Below are positions 35,631 to 43,801 of a DNA stretch of 64,000 nucleotides, piece after piece. The position numbers and the translations under genes are program-made. A model generated the notes under the pieces. The model did no database searches, was not told where the DNA came from, and saw nothing but the letters and a program-made list of their open reading frames with translations. The stretch comes from Microbacterium sp. (GTDB lineage Bacteria > Actinomycetota > Actinomycetes > Actinomycetales > Microbacteriaceae), in assembly GCA_031277945.1 (NCBI GenBank), contig JAITLK010000002.1:310001-374000 (forward strand), given 5' to 3'. The first letter of the stretch is position 1, and each line of letters begins with the position of its first letter.

Positions 35631-36827
35631 ATGCGCGTCGACATTGTGACGAAGGAGTACCCGCCGGCCATCTACGGAGGTGCGGGTGTGCACGCGACCG
35701 AGCTGGTGAGATCGCTGCGAGACAGCGGAACCGAGGTTCAGGTGCGGGCGTTCGGCGCGCCCCGGACCGAGGCGGACACGACGTCGTACGACACGCCGGT
35801 CGAGCTCGCGCATGCCAACGCCGCCATCCAGACGCTCGGTATCGATCTGGAGATCGTGGGCGATGTGGCGGGCGCCGATGTGGTCCACTCGCACACGTGG
35901 TACGCGGGCTTCGCGGGGCACATCGCCGGGCTGCTGCACGGCATTCCCCACGTCACCACCGCGCACAGCCTCGAGCCGCTGCGTCCCTGGAAGGCCGAGC
36001 AGCTCGGCGGCGGATACGCCGTGTCCAGCTACATCGAGAAGACCGCGATGGAGGGCGCAGCTGCCGTGATCGCGGTGAGCGAGGGGATGCGTCAGGACAT
36101 TCTGCGAGCGTATCCATCGCTGGATCCGGCCAAGGTCCGGGTGATCTACAACGGCATCGACGTGGAAGCCTGGCGTCCCGTCGAGGATGCCGCCGTCCTC
36201 GCGCGCTACGGAATCGACCCGTCGCGTCCCTCCGTGGTCTTCGTCGGGCGCATCACGCGTCAGAAGGGCCTGCCGTACCTGCTTCGCGCCGTGGCAGATC
36301 TGCCGGAGGGCGTCCAGGTGGTGCTGTGCGCCGGTGCGCCGGACACGGCGGAGATCATGGACGAAGTGCGGGGCCTGGTCGCCGGCCTCCGCGAGAAGCG
36401 CGAGGGCGTGGTCTGGATCGAGGACATGCTTCCGCGCGACGAGCTGTGTGCGATCCTGACCAGTGCCACCACCTTCGTCTGCCCGTCGGTCTACGAACCG
36501 CTCGGCATCGTCAACCTGGAGGCGATGGCGTGTGGTGCGGCAGTGGTCGGAACGGCGACCGGCGGCATCCCGGAGGTCGTGGTGGACGGCGTCACCGGTC
36601 GCCTGGTGCCGATCGAACAGGTGCAGGACGGCACCGGCACGCCGGTGGACCCGGATCGATATGTCGCGGACCTCGCGCGTGTGCTGACGGAGGTCGTCTC
36701 AGATCCGGACACCGCCCGTGCGTATGGCGAGGCCGGGCGCACGCGTGCGACCGAGAGCTTCAGCTGGGCGCAGATCGCGGCCGAAACGCGGGCGCTGTAC
36801 GCGGAGGTCATCGCCGCCAGCCGATAG
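35631..36827 (+). CDS. glgA: Actinobacterial glycogen synthase / maltose-1-phosphate synthase (GT4)
   Basis: This 398-residue GT4 glycosyltransferase belongs to the Corynebacterium-type GlgA group. The mycobacterial member of that group, GlgM, joins ADP-glucose to glucose-1-phosphate to give maltose-1-phosphate for the GlgE pathway, so either activity is possible here. Motifs are KEYPPAIYGGAGVHATEL at the N-terminus, the phosphate loop FVGRITRQKGLPYLL, and the acceptor-site segment VYEPLGIVNLEAMACG. It is divergent from glgC. Its stop TAG doubles as the start of the next gene's -10 element. Confidence 0.92.
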   Translation: MRVDIVTKEYPPAIYGGAGVHATELVRSLRDSGTEVQVRAFGAPRTEADTTSYDTPVELAHANAAIQTLGIDLEIVGDVAGADVVHSHTWYAGFAGHIAGLLHGIPHVTTAHSLEPLRPWKAEQLGGGYAVSSYIEKTAMEGAAAVIAVSEGMRQDILRAYPSLDPAKVRVIYNGIDVEAWRPVEDAAVLARYGIDPSRPSVVFVGRITRQKGLPYLLRAVADLPEGVQVVLCAGAPDTAEIMDEVRGLVAGLREKREGVVWIEDMLPRDELCAILTSATTFVCPSVYEPLGIVNLEAMACGAAVVGTATGGIPEVVVDGVTGRLVPIEQVQDGTGTPVDPDRYVADLARVLTEVVSDPDTARAYGEAGRTRATESFSWAQIAAETRALYAEVIAASR

Positions 36828-36830
36828 GCT
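36825..36830 (+). promoter_or_regulatory. -10 of the ABC ATPase gene, built on the glgA stop codon
   Basis: TAGGCT, six bases, then ATG at 36837. Its first three bases are the glgA stop codon. Confidence 0.55.
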
Positions 36831-36836
36831 GAGAGC

Positions 36837-37619
36837 ATGTCCCGCGTTCTCGAATTCCGTGACGTCGTCGTGCGTCGCAATGGTCGTCACATCGTCGACG
36901 CTTTCGACTGGTCGGTCGAAGAGGATGAGCGCTGGGTGGTGCTCGGCCCCAATGGTGCCGGCAAGACGACGGTGCTGCGCATGGCTGCGACGATCGATCA
37001 CCCGACGACCGGCGAGGTGGACGTGCTGGGGGAGACCCTGGGACGTTCGGACGTGTTCGAGATCCGCCCGCGCATCGGCTTCGCCTCCACGGCGATGGCG
37101 CGGCGCATCCCGGGGGACGAGTCGGTGCGCAACGTCGTGATGACGGCCGCGTACTCCGTGCTCGGCCGCTGGAACGAACAGTACGACGGCATGGACACGG
37201 AGCGTGCCGATGAGGTGCTGGCCGACTGGAAGCTGTCGACGCTGGCCGACCGCGCTTTCGGCACGCTGAGCGACGGCGAGCAGAAGCGCGTCCAGATCGC
37301 CCGCGCGGCCATGACGGATCCGGAGATGCTGCTGCTCGACGAGCCCACCGCGAGCCTCGACCTCGGGGCTCGTGAGGAGCTTCTCGCGCTGCTGTCTCGT
37401 TACGCTCAGGAGCCGATGACCCCCGCGATGGTGATGGTCACCCATCACGTCGAGGAGATCCCCGTCGGCTTCACCCACGCCCTGCTGCTGCGCGATGGCC
37501 GTGCCGTCGCGCAGGGGCCCATCACCGAGGTCCTCACCGAGGCCAACCTCAGTGAGACGTTCGGCCTGCCGATCCGGCTCACGTCCGCCGATGGACGCTA
37601 CGCCGCTCGGGCAAGCTGA
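36837..37619 (+). CDS. Stand-alone ABC ATP-binding protein
   Basis: This 260-residue single ABC domain has Walker [10 protein letters not shown] near 42-50, the signature [14 protein letters not shown] (S-D-G instead of S-G-G), Walker [13 protein letters not shown] and the H-loop MVTHHVEEI. There is no permease gene beside it. It resembles the ModF/YlmA-like ABC ATPases of unknown function found in many Actinobacteria. It starts 9 bases after glgA but has its own likely promoter. Confidence 0.85.
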   Translation: MSRVLEFRDVVVRRNGRHIVDAFDWSVEEDERWVVLGPNGAGKTTVLRMAATIDHPTTGEVDVLGETLGRSDVFEIRPRIGFASTAMARRIPGDESVRNVVMTAAYSVLGRWNEQYDGMDTERADEVLADWKLSTLADRAFGTLSDGEQKRVQIARAAMTDPEMLLLDEPTASLDLGAREELLALLSRYAQEPMTPAMVMVTHHVEEIPVGFTHALLLRDGRAVAQGPITEVLTEANLSETFGLPIRLTSADGRYAARAS

Positions 37620-37632
37620 GCCCTGAGTCTGA

Positions 37633-37638
37633 TAGACT
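37633..37638 (+). promoter_or_regulatory. Probable -10 for rpmE2
   Basis: TAGACT lies 65 bases before the ATG of rpmE2; the ribosome site GCAAGGAA is in the leader. I see no zinc-box palindrome in the leader. Confidence 0.5.
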
Positions 37639-37702
37639 CGATCTTTGGCGCTCGTCGCCACAGACTTTTCTTCCGCACACATCCCATCCCGCAAGGAATC
37701 CA

Positions 37703-37951
37703 ATGAAGACTGACATCCACCCCGACTACAAGCCCGTCGTTTTCCGCGACCTGGGTTCGGGCGAGACCTTCCTCACCCGTTCGACCGTGTCCTCGGACAA
37801 GACGATCGAGCTCGACGGTGTCGAGTACCCGGTCATCGACGTGGAAATCTCGTCGGCTTCGCACCCGTTCTACACGGGCAAGCAGCGCATCATGGACTCG
37901 GCCGGTCGCGTCGAGAAGTTCAACCAGCGCTTCAAGAACTTCGGCAAGTAA
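37703..37951 (+). CDS. rpmE2: 50S ribosomal protein L31, type B
   Basis: L31 (82 residues) of the type B form: it starts [14 protein letters not shown], has [13 protein letters not shown] and ends [14 protein letters not shown]. It has no cysteine at all, so it is the zinc-free version. In many bacteria type B replaces zinc-binding L31 during zinc shortage, but in many Actinobacteria it is the housekeeping form; the absence of a visible Zur box fits the latter. Confidence 0.96.
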   Translation: MKTDIHPDYKPVVFRDLGSGETFLTRSTVSSDKTIELDGVEYPVIDVEISSASHPFYTGKQRIMDSAGRVEKFNQRFKNFGK

Positions 37952-37957
37952 TCGCCG

Positions 37958-37995
37958 CGACGAAGGGCCCGACCATCTGGTCGGGCCCTTCGTCG
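37958..37995. terminator. Terminator after rpmE2, shared with the hydrolase gene
   Basis: Perfect 18-base arms (37958-37975 / 37978-37995) with a 2-base centre end in CCCTTCGTCG. The convergent hydrolase gene ends 12 bases further on. Confidence 0.88.
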
Positions 37996-38007
37996 TATGT
38001 GGTGGCT

Positions 38008-38703
38008 CTACTCGCGGATCGCGGCGACGAGAGCCGAGGTGAGCCGTTCCGGAGCGGAGAACTGCGGCCAGTGCGCCGTATTGAGCTTCACGACAGTGCG
38101 GTGATCGATGGCGGTGTACTCGTCCGCGTACGCACCCCACTCCGCCAGCATGCCTTCCAGCGTCTCCGCATCGAGCGAGCCCATCAGCAGCGTGACCGGG
38201 ATCTGATGCCGCCTGTCGTCGACAAGGGCGAGCGGATCGGTGGGAACCCGCGGTGGAATGGAACCAACGAGATCCGAGGCGGCGGCCCGGTGCTCGGGCG
38301 TGAGGTCATAGACATCCTCCTCCGGGAAGAAGTCCCACCCCGGGAAGGGGATGACGCCGTCGACGACGGCGAACTCGCTGATGCCGCGATCGGGTGCCGG
38401 AGGCACCGTGTCCACGAAGACCACACGCGTGACGCGGTCGGGTCGTCGGTCGGCTGCGCCCCATACGACGTTGCCACCGCCCGAGTGGCCCACGAGGACC
38501 ACAGGCTGATCGGCGGCGTCGATGGCGGCGACGACGGCGGCGACCCAGTCGTCGATGCCGATGTCGGCGACCTCCGCGGCGGGCCGTCCTGTGCCGGGCA
38601 TGGTGAGCGCCCGAGGCGCGAGGCCGGCCGCCTGCAGCCCCGGAATCACCGGCTCCCATGAGCGTTCGTCGAGCCAGAGTCCCGGTACCAGAATCGTGTC
38701 CAT
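38008..38703 (-). CDS. Alpha/beta hydrolase
   Basis: This 231-residue hydrolase is of the RsbQ/esterase-like type. The nucleophile is Ser74 in VGHSGGGNVV; VFVDTVPP follows the next strand; a late His lies in LNTAHWPQF. It has no signal peptide. The substrate is unknown. Its ATG follows TAACGT by exactly six bases on the minus strand, so it is probably leaderless. A second hydrolase is divergent from it. Confidence 0.85.
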   Translation of the reverse strand: MDTILVPGLWLDERSWEPVIPGLQAAGLAPRALTMPGTGRPAAEVADIGIDDWVAAVVAAIDAADQPVVLVGHSGGGNVVWGAADRRPDRVTRVVFVDTVPPAPDRGISEFAVVDGVIPFPGWDFFPEEDVYDLTPEHRAAASDLVGSIPPRVPTDPLALVDDRRHQIPVTLLMGSLDAETLEGMLAEWGAYADEYTAIDHRTVVKLNTAHWPQFSAPERLTSALVAAIRE

Positions 38704-38709
38704 GCCGGC

Positions 38710-38715
38710 ACGTTA
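38710..38715 (-). promoter_or_regulatory. -10 of the minus-strand hydrolase (leaderless layout)
   Basis: Minus strand reads TAACGT, six bases, then ATG at 38703. Confidence 0.5.
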
Positions 38716-38757
38716 CCCTGGGCCACCGACATCCGGGAGTCCCGCAGGCGCCACGGA

Positions 38758-38763
38758 TAGGAT
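38758..38763 (+). promoter_or_regulatory. -10 of the plus-strand hydrolase (leaderless layout)
   Basis: TAGGAT, seven bases, then GTG at 38771. No ribosome site is present. Confidence 0.5.
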
Positions 38764-38770
38764 CGACAGC

Positions 38771-39646
38771 GTGTCATCCCCGTACGCCGCGCAGCTCGCC
38801 CGCATCCCTGTGACCCGGCACGAGGCGCCGGCAGCAGGCGGGATCACTGCCTACTGGGCCTATGGGCCGGAGGACGCGGAAACGACCATCATCGCGGTGC
38901 ACGGCTTCCGTGGCGAGCATCACGGTCTGGAGCCGGTGTTCGCCCAGCTACCGGGCGTCCGCTTCATCGCACCGGATCTTCCGGGTTTCGGCGAGACCGC
39001 CCCGCTGCCGGGCCGCCGCCATGACCTGGATGCCTACGTCGACTGGCTGGTGGACTTCGCGCGCGTGGCACCCGGAGCAGTGATTCTGGGGCACTCGTTC
39101 GGATCCATCGTGGTCTCCGCCGCGGTCGCTCGGGGGCTGTCCACGCCGCGGCTCATCCTCATCAATCCGATCGGCGCGCCCGCGCTCGAAGGACCGCGCG
39201 GGATCATGACCCGACTCGCCGTGTTCTACTACTGGGCCGGCGCGAAGCTCCCCGCGGGAATCGGAACCTGGCTGCTGCGCTCGCGCGTCATCGTGCGCGT
39301 GATGAGCGTCACAATGGCGAAGACGCGGGATCCGGTGCTGCGTCGTTTCATCCACGACCAGCACGACACCTACTTCTCCTCCTTCGCGGATCGGTCGCAA
39401 CTGCATGACGCCTTCGTCACCAGCGTCTCCCACGACGTGCGCGAATCCGCGGGCCGCATCGCCGTGCCCACCGTCCTGATCGCGGCGCAGAAGGACGACA
39501 TCACGCCCATCGAGAAGGAGCGGGAGCTGGTGCGGATGTTCCCTGACGCCCGCCTGGTGGAGATCCCCGACGTCGGCCACCTGATCCACTACGAGACGCC
39601 GGAGCCGGCCGCTCAGGCGATCCGGGAGTTCCTCGGGCTGGTCTGA
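38771..39646 (+). CDS. Alpha/beta hydrolase
   Basis: This 291-residue alpha/beta hydrolase has an oxyanion strand AVHGFRGEHHG, nucleophile Ser109 in LGHSFGSIVV, and a late Asp/His pair in QKDDITP and DVGHLIHYETP. A cap-like helical insert follows residue 140. There is no signal peptide. The product is not closely related by eye to the divergent hydrolase at 38008. The GTG at 38771 is preferred because it follows a -10 by seven bases; a long upstream frame overlaps the other gene. It ends 3 bases from the bkdR stop. Confidence 0.87.
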   Translation: MSSPYAAQLARIPVTRHEAPAAGGITAYWAYGPEDAETTIIAVHGFRGEHHGLEPVFAQLPGVRFIAPDLPGFGETAPLPGRRHDLDAYVDWLVDFARVAPGAVILGHSFGSIVVSAAVARGLSTPRLILINPIGAPALEGPRGIMTRLAVFYYWAGAKLPAGIGTWLLRSRVIVRVMSVTMAKTRDPVLRRFIHDQHDTYFSSFADRSQLHDAFVTSVSHDVRESAGRIAVPTVLIAAQKDDITPIEKERELVRMFPDARLVEIPDVGHLIHYETPEPAAQAIREFLGLV

Positions 39647-39649
39647 GCC

Positions 39650-40123
39650 TCAGGCGTCGCGGCGAGCGAGTTCCATCAGGCCACCCAGGCGGTAGGGGAT
39701 CACCTCACCCATGACGAGGGAGGTCTCCGTTCGTTCGACTCCCTCGATCGCCAGGATGCGCGCGTCCGTGTCGAACAGATGCCGCGCGTCGCGACACGCG
39801 ACCCGGATGAGCAGATCCACCTGTCCGCTCAGTCCGTGGCCCTGGACCACCTCGGGAATGCGCGCGATCTCGGAGATGATCCGGGGAAGCTCGCTCTGGC
39901 GCACCCCCACGCTCACCACCGCTTCGAGCGGAAAACCGAGCGCCGTTGAGGAGATCGACCGCTGGAACGACAGGAAGACACCACCACGCTCCAACCGCGT
40001 CATGCGCGCCTGAACCGTATTGCGCGAGAGGCCCAGCCGATCTGCGAGGGCCACGACGGTGGCACGGGGCTCATCCGACAGCGCAGTCAGCAGTTCCAGA
40101 TCGGTGCGGTCCAGAGTTGTCAT
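39650..40123 (-). CDS. bkdR: Lrp/AsnC-family regulator, probable BkdR
   Basis: This 157-residue protein has the Lrp/AsnC layout: an N-terminal helix-turn-helix (LDRTDLELLTALSDEPR ... ADRLGLSRNTVQARMTRLE) and a C-terminal RAM ligand domain (EAVVSVGVRQSELPRI ... GQVDLLIRVACRD). It is divergent from bkdABC, the usual place of the leucine-type regulator of branched-chain 2-oxo acid dehydrogenase genes, so control of bkdABC is likely. The ATG at 40123 lies 8 bases after TAATCT. Confidence 0.85.
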   Translation of the reverse strand: MTTLDRTDLELLTALSDEPRATVVALADRLGLSRNTVQARMTRLERGGVFLSFQRSISSTALGFPLEAVVSVGVRQSELPRIISEIARIPEVVQGHGLSGQVDLLIRVACRDARHLFDTDARILAIEGVERTETSLVMGEVIPYRLGGLMELARRDA

Positions 40124-40137
40124 AGTGCGCAAGATTA

Positions 40138-40155
40138 GCAGGATTCCGATCCTGC
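40138..40155. promoter_or_regulatory. Candidate regulator site in the bkdR-bkdA gap
   Basis: GCAGGAT (40138-40144), four bases, ATCCTGC (40149-40155) is a perfect inverted repeat between the divergent genes. CGCATG and CATGCC half-sites just downstream (40155-40179) may extend it, as Lrp-type proteins bind arrays. Confidence 0.45.
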
Positions 40156-40190
40156 GCATGGCGCATGTTGCTCATGCCTGTCACATCTGG

Positions 40191-40219
40191 TTGAGCGAGG
40201 TGATGAGCGCGCCTACGCT
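40191..40219 (+). promoter_or_regulatory. Promoter of bkdABC
   Basis: TTGAGC (40191-40196) and TACGCT (40214-40219) are separated by exactly 17 bases. The expected start near 40226 gives a leader of about 63 bases with AAGGAGG before the bkdA ATG. Confidence 0.65.
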
Positions 40220-40288
40220 GGCCACAATCCGGCAACGTCGCCGGTCGACGCGCAGAGCTCACGAGGCGAAGCGCGAAGGAGGCACACA

Positions 40289-41407
40289 ATGGTGTACACG
40301 CTGGGAGCAGCAGCCGACCCCGCCACGGGGACCGGGCGCATTCATACGCTCATCACCGCGCAGGGCTCGCGCGTCGCGGACGTCGATCTGGATTCCTACG
40401 TCGCCGATCTGACCGCGAACGACCTGCGCGAGCTCTACCGCGACATGACCATGGTCCGCCGCATCGACAGCGAGGGCTTCTCGCTGCAACGCCAGGGGCA
40501 GCTCGGGCTGTGGGCGCCGAGCCTCGGACAGGAGGCCGCCCAACTGGGTACGGCGCGGGCGCTGCGCGGCGATGACTTCGTGTTCCCGAGCTATCGCGAG
40601 CTGGGTGTGGTGTACGCACGGGGTGCGACCGCGAGCGATCTGGTGAACACGTGGCGCGGGGAGCGGAACTCCACCTACGACCCGTACGAGATCAACACCG
40701 CGACCATGCAGATCATCATCGGCGCGCAGACGCTGCATGCCGTGGGCTACGCGATGGGCATCCAGCGCGACGGTCAGGATCAGGTGGCGGTGGCCTACTT
40801 CGGCGACGGCGCGACGAGCCAGGGCGACGTCAACGAGGCGATGGTGTTCGCCGCCTCGTTCGGGGCGCCGGTCATCTTCGTCTGCCAGAACAACCAGTGG
40901 GCCATCTCGGAACCGGTGGGCGTGCAGGCCGCGGCGCCGATCGCGGGACGAGCGCCGGGCTTCGGGATTCCGAGCGTCCGCGTGGACGGCAACGATGTGC
41001 TCGCCTGCTTCGCGGCGATGCGCTGGGCGCTGAGCCAGGCCCGCTCCGGGCAGGGCCCGGTCTTCATCGAAGCCGTCACCTATCGCATGGGGCCCCACAC
41101 CACGTCCGATGACCCCACGAAGTACCGCGATGACGCCGAGCTGGAGCTGTGGCGGTCGAGGGACCCCCTCACGCGCGTCGAGGCCTTCCTTCGTTCGATC
41201 GACGAGTTCGACGACGCTTTCGCCACCGAGATCGCGATCGAGGCGGACGCTCTGGGCGCCGAGGTGCGCGCGGCATGTCTCAGCATCGCGAATCGTGCTC
41301 CGATCGAGGTCTTCGACCACGTGTACGCCGAGCCCCATTCCGCGCTGGATCGCCAGCGTTCCCAGTTCGCGGCGTACCTTGCGGGCTTTGAGGAGGACGC
41401 ACGATGA
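40289..41407 (+). CDS. bkdA: Branched-chain 2-oxo acid dehydrogenase E1 alpha
   Basis: E1 alpha (372 residues) decarboxylates 2-oxo acids with thiamine diphosphate. The cofactor motif runs from GDG at 172-174 to NN at 201-202 (FGDGATSQGDVNEA ... CQNNQWAIS), and YRMGPHTTSDDPTKYR contains the phosphorylation-loop-like segment of the BCKDH/PDH E1 alpha family. The divergent Lrp regulator and the downstream leucine genes favour branched-chain substrates over pyruvate. It overlaps bkdB by 4 bases. Confidence 0.9.
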   Translation: MVYTLGAAADPATGTGRIHTLITAQGSRVADVDLDSYVADLTANDLRELYRDMTMVRRIDSEGFSLQRQGQLGLWAPSLGQEAAQLGTARALRGDDFVFPSYRELGVVYARGATASDLVNTWRGERNSTYDPYEINTATMQIIIGAQTLHAVGYAMGIQRDGQDQVAVAYFGDGATSQGDVNEAMVFAASFGAPVIFVCQNNQWAISEPVGVQAAAPIAGRAPGFGIPSVRVDGNDVLACFAAMRWALSQARSGQGPVFIEAVTYRMGPHTTSDDPTKYRDDAELELWRSRDPLTRVEAFLRSIDEFDDAFATEIAIEADALGAEVRAACLSIANRAPIEVFDHVYAEPHSALDRQRSQFAAYLAGFEEDAR

Positions 41408-42414
41408 CCACCATGACAATGGGCAAGTCGCTCAACTCCGCCCTCCACACCGCGATGCGCCGAGACGAGCGCGTCCTCGTGATGGGGGAGGACGTCGGCC
41501 GTCTGGGCGGTGTCTTCCGCATCACCGAGGGCCTGCTCGACGAGTTCGGTGCGAAGCGCGTGATCGACACGCCGCTTGCTGAAGCCGGCATCATGGGCAC
41601 GGCGGTCGGGCTCGCGATGCGCGGCTTCCGCCCCGTCGTGGAGATCCAGTTCGACGGCTTCATGTATCCCGCCTTCGACCAGCTGGTGTGCCAGGTGGCG
41701 AAGCTGCACTACCGGACACTGGGCCGGGTGAAGATGCCGCTGACGATCCGTGTGCCCTGGGCCGGTGGCGTCGGGGCTGCGGAGCATCACTCCGAGTCGC
41801 CGGAGGCCTACTTCGTCCACACTGCCGGGCTCCGCGTCGTCGCCGTCTCCAACCCCCAGGACGCACACGTGATGCTGCAGCAGGCCATCGCCAGCGACGA
41901 CCCCGTCGTGTTCCTGGAACCCAAGCGGCTCTACCACACCAAGGGGGAGGTGGACCTCGACACGAATCTCGCCGATGCCGCGCCGATGGGGCTGGCCCGT
42001 GTGGTCCGCCCGGGCAGTGACGTCACGCTCGTCACCTACGGCGCACAGGTGCGGACCGCACTGGATGCCGCGGTCGCAGCCGAGGACGAGGGCGTCTCGA
42101 TCGAGGTGATCGATCTGCGTTCGATCTCTCCCGTCGACTACGACACGGTGGATGCATCGGTACGGCGCACCGGGCGCCTGGTCGTGACCCACGAAGCAGG
42201 ACGTGAAGCGGGTGTGGGCGCCGAGATCGTCGCCTCGGTCACCGAGCGCGACTTCGAGTACCTCGAGTCGGCACCGGTGCGGGTGACCGGACACGACGTG
42301 CCCTATCCGCCGTCCAAGCTGGAGCACAGCCACATCCCTGATCTGGACCGCATCCTCGATGGCGTTGATCGCGCTCTCGGGCGCCCGAACAGCCTGACGG
42401 GAGCTGCCCTGTGA
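41404..42414 (+). CDS. bkdB: Branched-chain 2-oxo acid dehydrogenase E1 beta
   Basis: The 336-residue E1 beta subunit pairs with BkdA. Typical segments are VLVMGEDVGRLGGVFRITEG, DTPLAEAGIMGTAVGLAMRG, IQFDGFMYPAFDQL, VPWAGGVGAAEHHSESPEAY and the C-terminal VTHEAGREAGVGAEI. It overlaps both neighbours by 4 bases, keeping E1 alpha, E1 beta and E2 stoichiometric. Confidence 0.93.
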   Translation: MTTMTMGKSLNSALHTAMRRDERVLVMGEDVGRLGGVFRITEGLLDEFGAKRVIDTPLAEAGIMGTAVGLAMRGFRPVVEIQFDGFMYPAFDQLVCQVAKLHYRTLGRVKMPLTIRVPWAGGVGAAEHHSESPEAYFVHTAGLRVVAVSNPQDAHVMLQQAIASDDPVVFLEPKRLYHTKGEVDLDTNLADAAPMGLARVVRPGSDVTLVTYGAQVRTALDAAVAAEDEGVSIEVIDLRSISPVDYDTVDASVRRTGRLVVTHEAGREAGVGAEIVASVTERDFEYLESAPVRVTGHDVPYPPSKLEHSHIPDLDRILDGVDRALGRPNSLTGAAL

Positions 42415-43766
42415 CCGCGACCACCGACTTCCGCCTCCCCGACCTCGGGGAGGGCCTTCCCGAGGCGGAACTCATCCAATGGCACGTCGCGGTGGGCGAC
42501 ACCGTCACCATCAACCAGCCCATCGCCGAGGTCGAGACCGCCAAGGCGGTGGTGGATCTCCCGTCGCCCTACGCGGGCACCGTGGCCGCACTCCACGCGG
42601 AGGCGGGCGCCGTGGTGGAGGTGGGATCGGTGCTGATCTCTTTCGACACCGGCGACGGCGCACGCGAGGCCGGTGACGACCACGCGGCCGCTAATGGGCC
42701 CGTTGCAGATGATTCGCTGGACGAGCCGGCGGACGAGGTGGTCCCCCCGAACCTCGTGGGGTACGGCGCCGCACCGTCCAGTAAGGCGCGACCTGCGCGC
42801 AAGCGGCGTGGCGGCGGCGACGGGGCATCCGCGGCTACGGCGACGATGCCCGCGCCCGCGCCCGCGTCACAGGGGCCTCGCCCCGGCGCGGACGGGGCCG
42901 AGCGGCCGCGTTCCACACCTCCGGTGCGCAAGCTCGCCCGCGACCTGGGTGTCGACCTCACTCAGCTCAGCGGCACCGGTCCCGGGGGCCTGATCACCCG
43001 TGATGACGTCTCTGCAGCCGTGACGAACACGAGCGACCGGCTCCCGTCAGAGGCTGCGGAGGAACTGGACGAGGTCCGGATCCCCATCCGTGGTGTCCGC
43101 AAGCACACGGCGGCCGCCATGGTGCGCAGCGCATTCACCGCACCGCACGTCACGTGTTTCCACACCGTGGACGTCACGGAGACGATGAAGCTGGTGCGCC
43201 GCCTTCGCGACGACCGCGAGTTCGCCGAGCATCGCATCGGCCCCCTGGTCGTCGTCGCGAAGGCCGTGTCGCTCGCGCTGCGGCGCACCCCGGAGCTGAA
43301 CTCACGCTGGGACGAGGAAGCACAGGAGATCGTTCAGCCACGGCGCATCAACCTGGGAATCGCGGCGGCGACGCCCCGCGGGCTGGTGGTCCCGGTCATC
43401 CGGGATGCCGGATCGCTCGGACTGCCGGCTCTGTCCGACGCGATCCGTGACCTGGCAGCAACCGCCCGGGAGGGGCGCACCACGCCGGCCGACATGTCCG
43501 GCGGCACGTTCTCGATCACGAACATCGGAACGTTCGGCATCGAGGCCGGAACGCCGATCCTCAACCCCGGCGAGGCCGGGATCCTGGCCGTGGGCGCGGC
43601 CCTGCGCCGTCCCTGGGAGTACGAGGGCGAGATCGCGCTCCGAGAGGTGATGACGCTGAGCCTGTCGTTCGATCACCGCCTCGTCGATGGCGAACAAGGA
43701 GCGCGTTTCCTGGTGGATGTCGCCCGAATCCTGGAGGATCCCGCGCGAGCGCTGCTCGTCGCGTGA
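42411..43766 (+). CDS. bkdC: Dihydrolipoamide acyltransferase E2 of the branched-chain complex
   Basis: E2 (451 residues) carries one lipoyl domain (lipoyl Lys45 in VETAKAVVDL), a long flexible linker rich in Ala/Pro (about 85-168), a peripheral-subunit-binding domain (PVRKLARDLGVDLTQLSGTG, 171-190) and the catalytic acyltransferase domain with His422 in SFDHRLVDGEQ. It is the last gene of bkdABC. No dihydrolipoamide dehydrogenase is in the window, so E3 must be shared with another complex. Confidence 0.93.
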   Translation: MTATTDFRLPDLGEGLPEAELIQWHVAVGDTVTINQPIAEVETAKAVVDLPSPYAGTVAALHAEAGAVVEVGSVLISFDTGDGAREAGDDHAAANGPVADDSLDEPADEVVPPNLVGYGAAPSSKARPARKRRGGGDGASAATATMPAPAPASQGPRPGADGAERPRSTPPVRKLARDLGVDLTQLSGTGPGGLITRDDVSAAVTNTSDRLPSEAAEELDEVRIPIRGVRKHTAAAMVRSAFTAPHVTCFHTVDVTETMKLVRRLRDDREFAEHRIGPLVVVAKAVSLALRRTPELNSRWDEEAQEIVQPRRINLGIAAATPRGLVVPVIRDAGSLGLPALSDAIRDLAATAREGRTTPADMSGGTFSITNIGTFGIEAGTPILNPGEAGILAVGAALRRPWEYEGEIALREVMTLSLSFDHRLVDGEQGARFLVDVARILEDPARALLVA

Positions 43767-43768
43767 CC

Positions 43769-43801
43769 GAGGGTGCCGTGGACGAATCGTCCGCGGCCCT
43801 C
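43769..43801. terminator. Imperfect hairpin between bkdC and the phosphoesterase gene
   Basis: The arms (43769-43784 / 43790-43801) pair with a few mismatches around GAATC, in the 35-base gap between convergent stops. There is no T-run. Confidence 0.5.
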
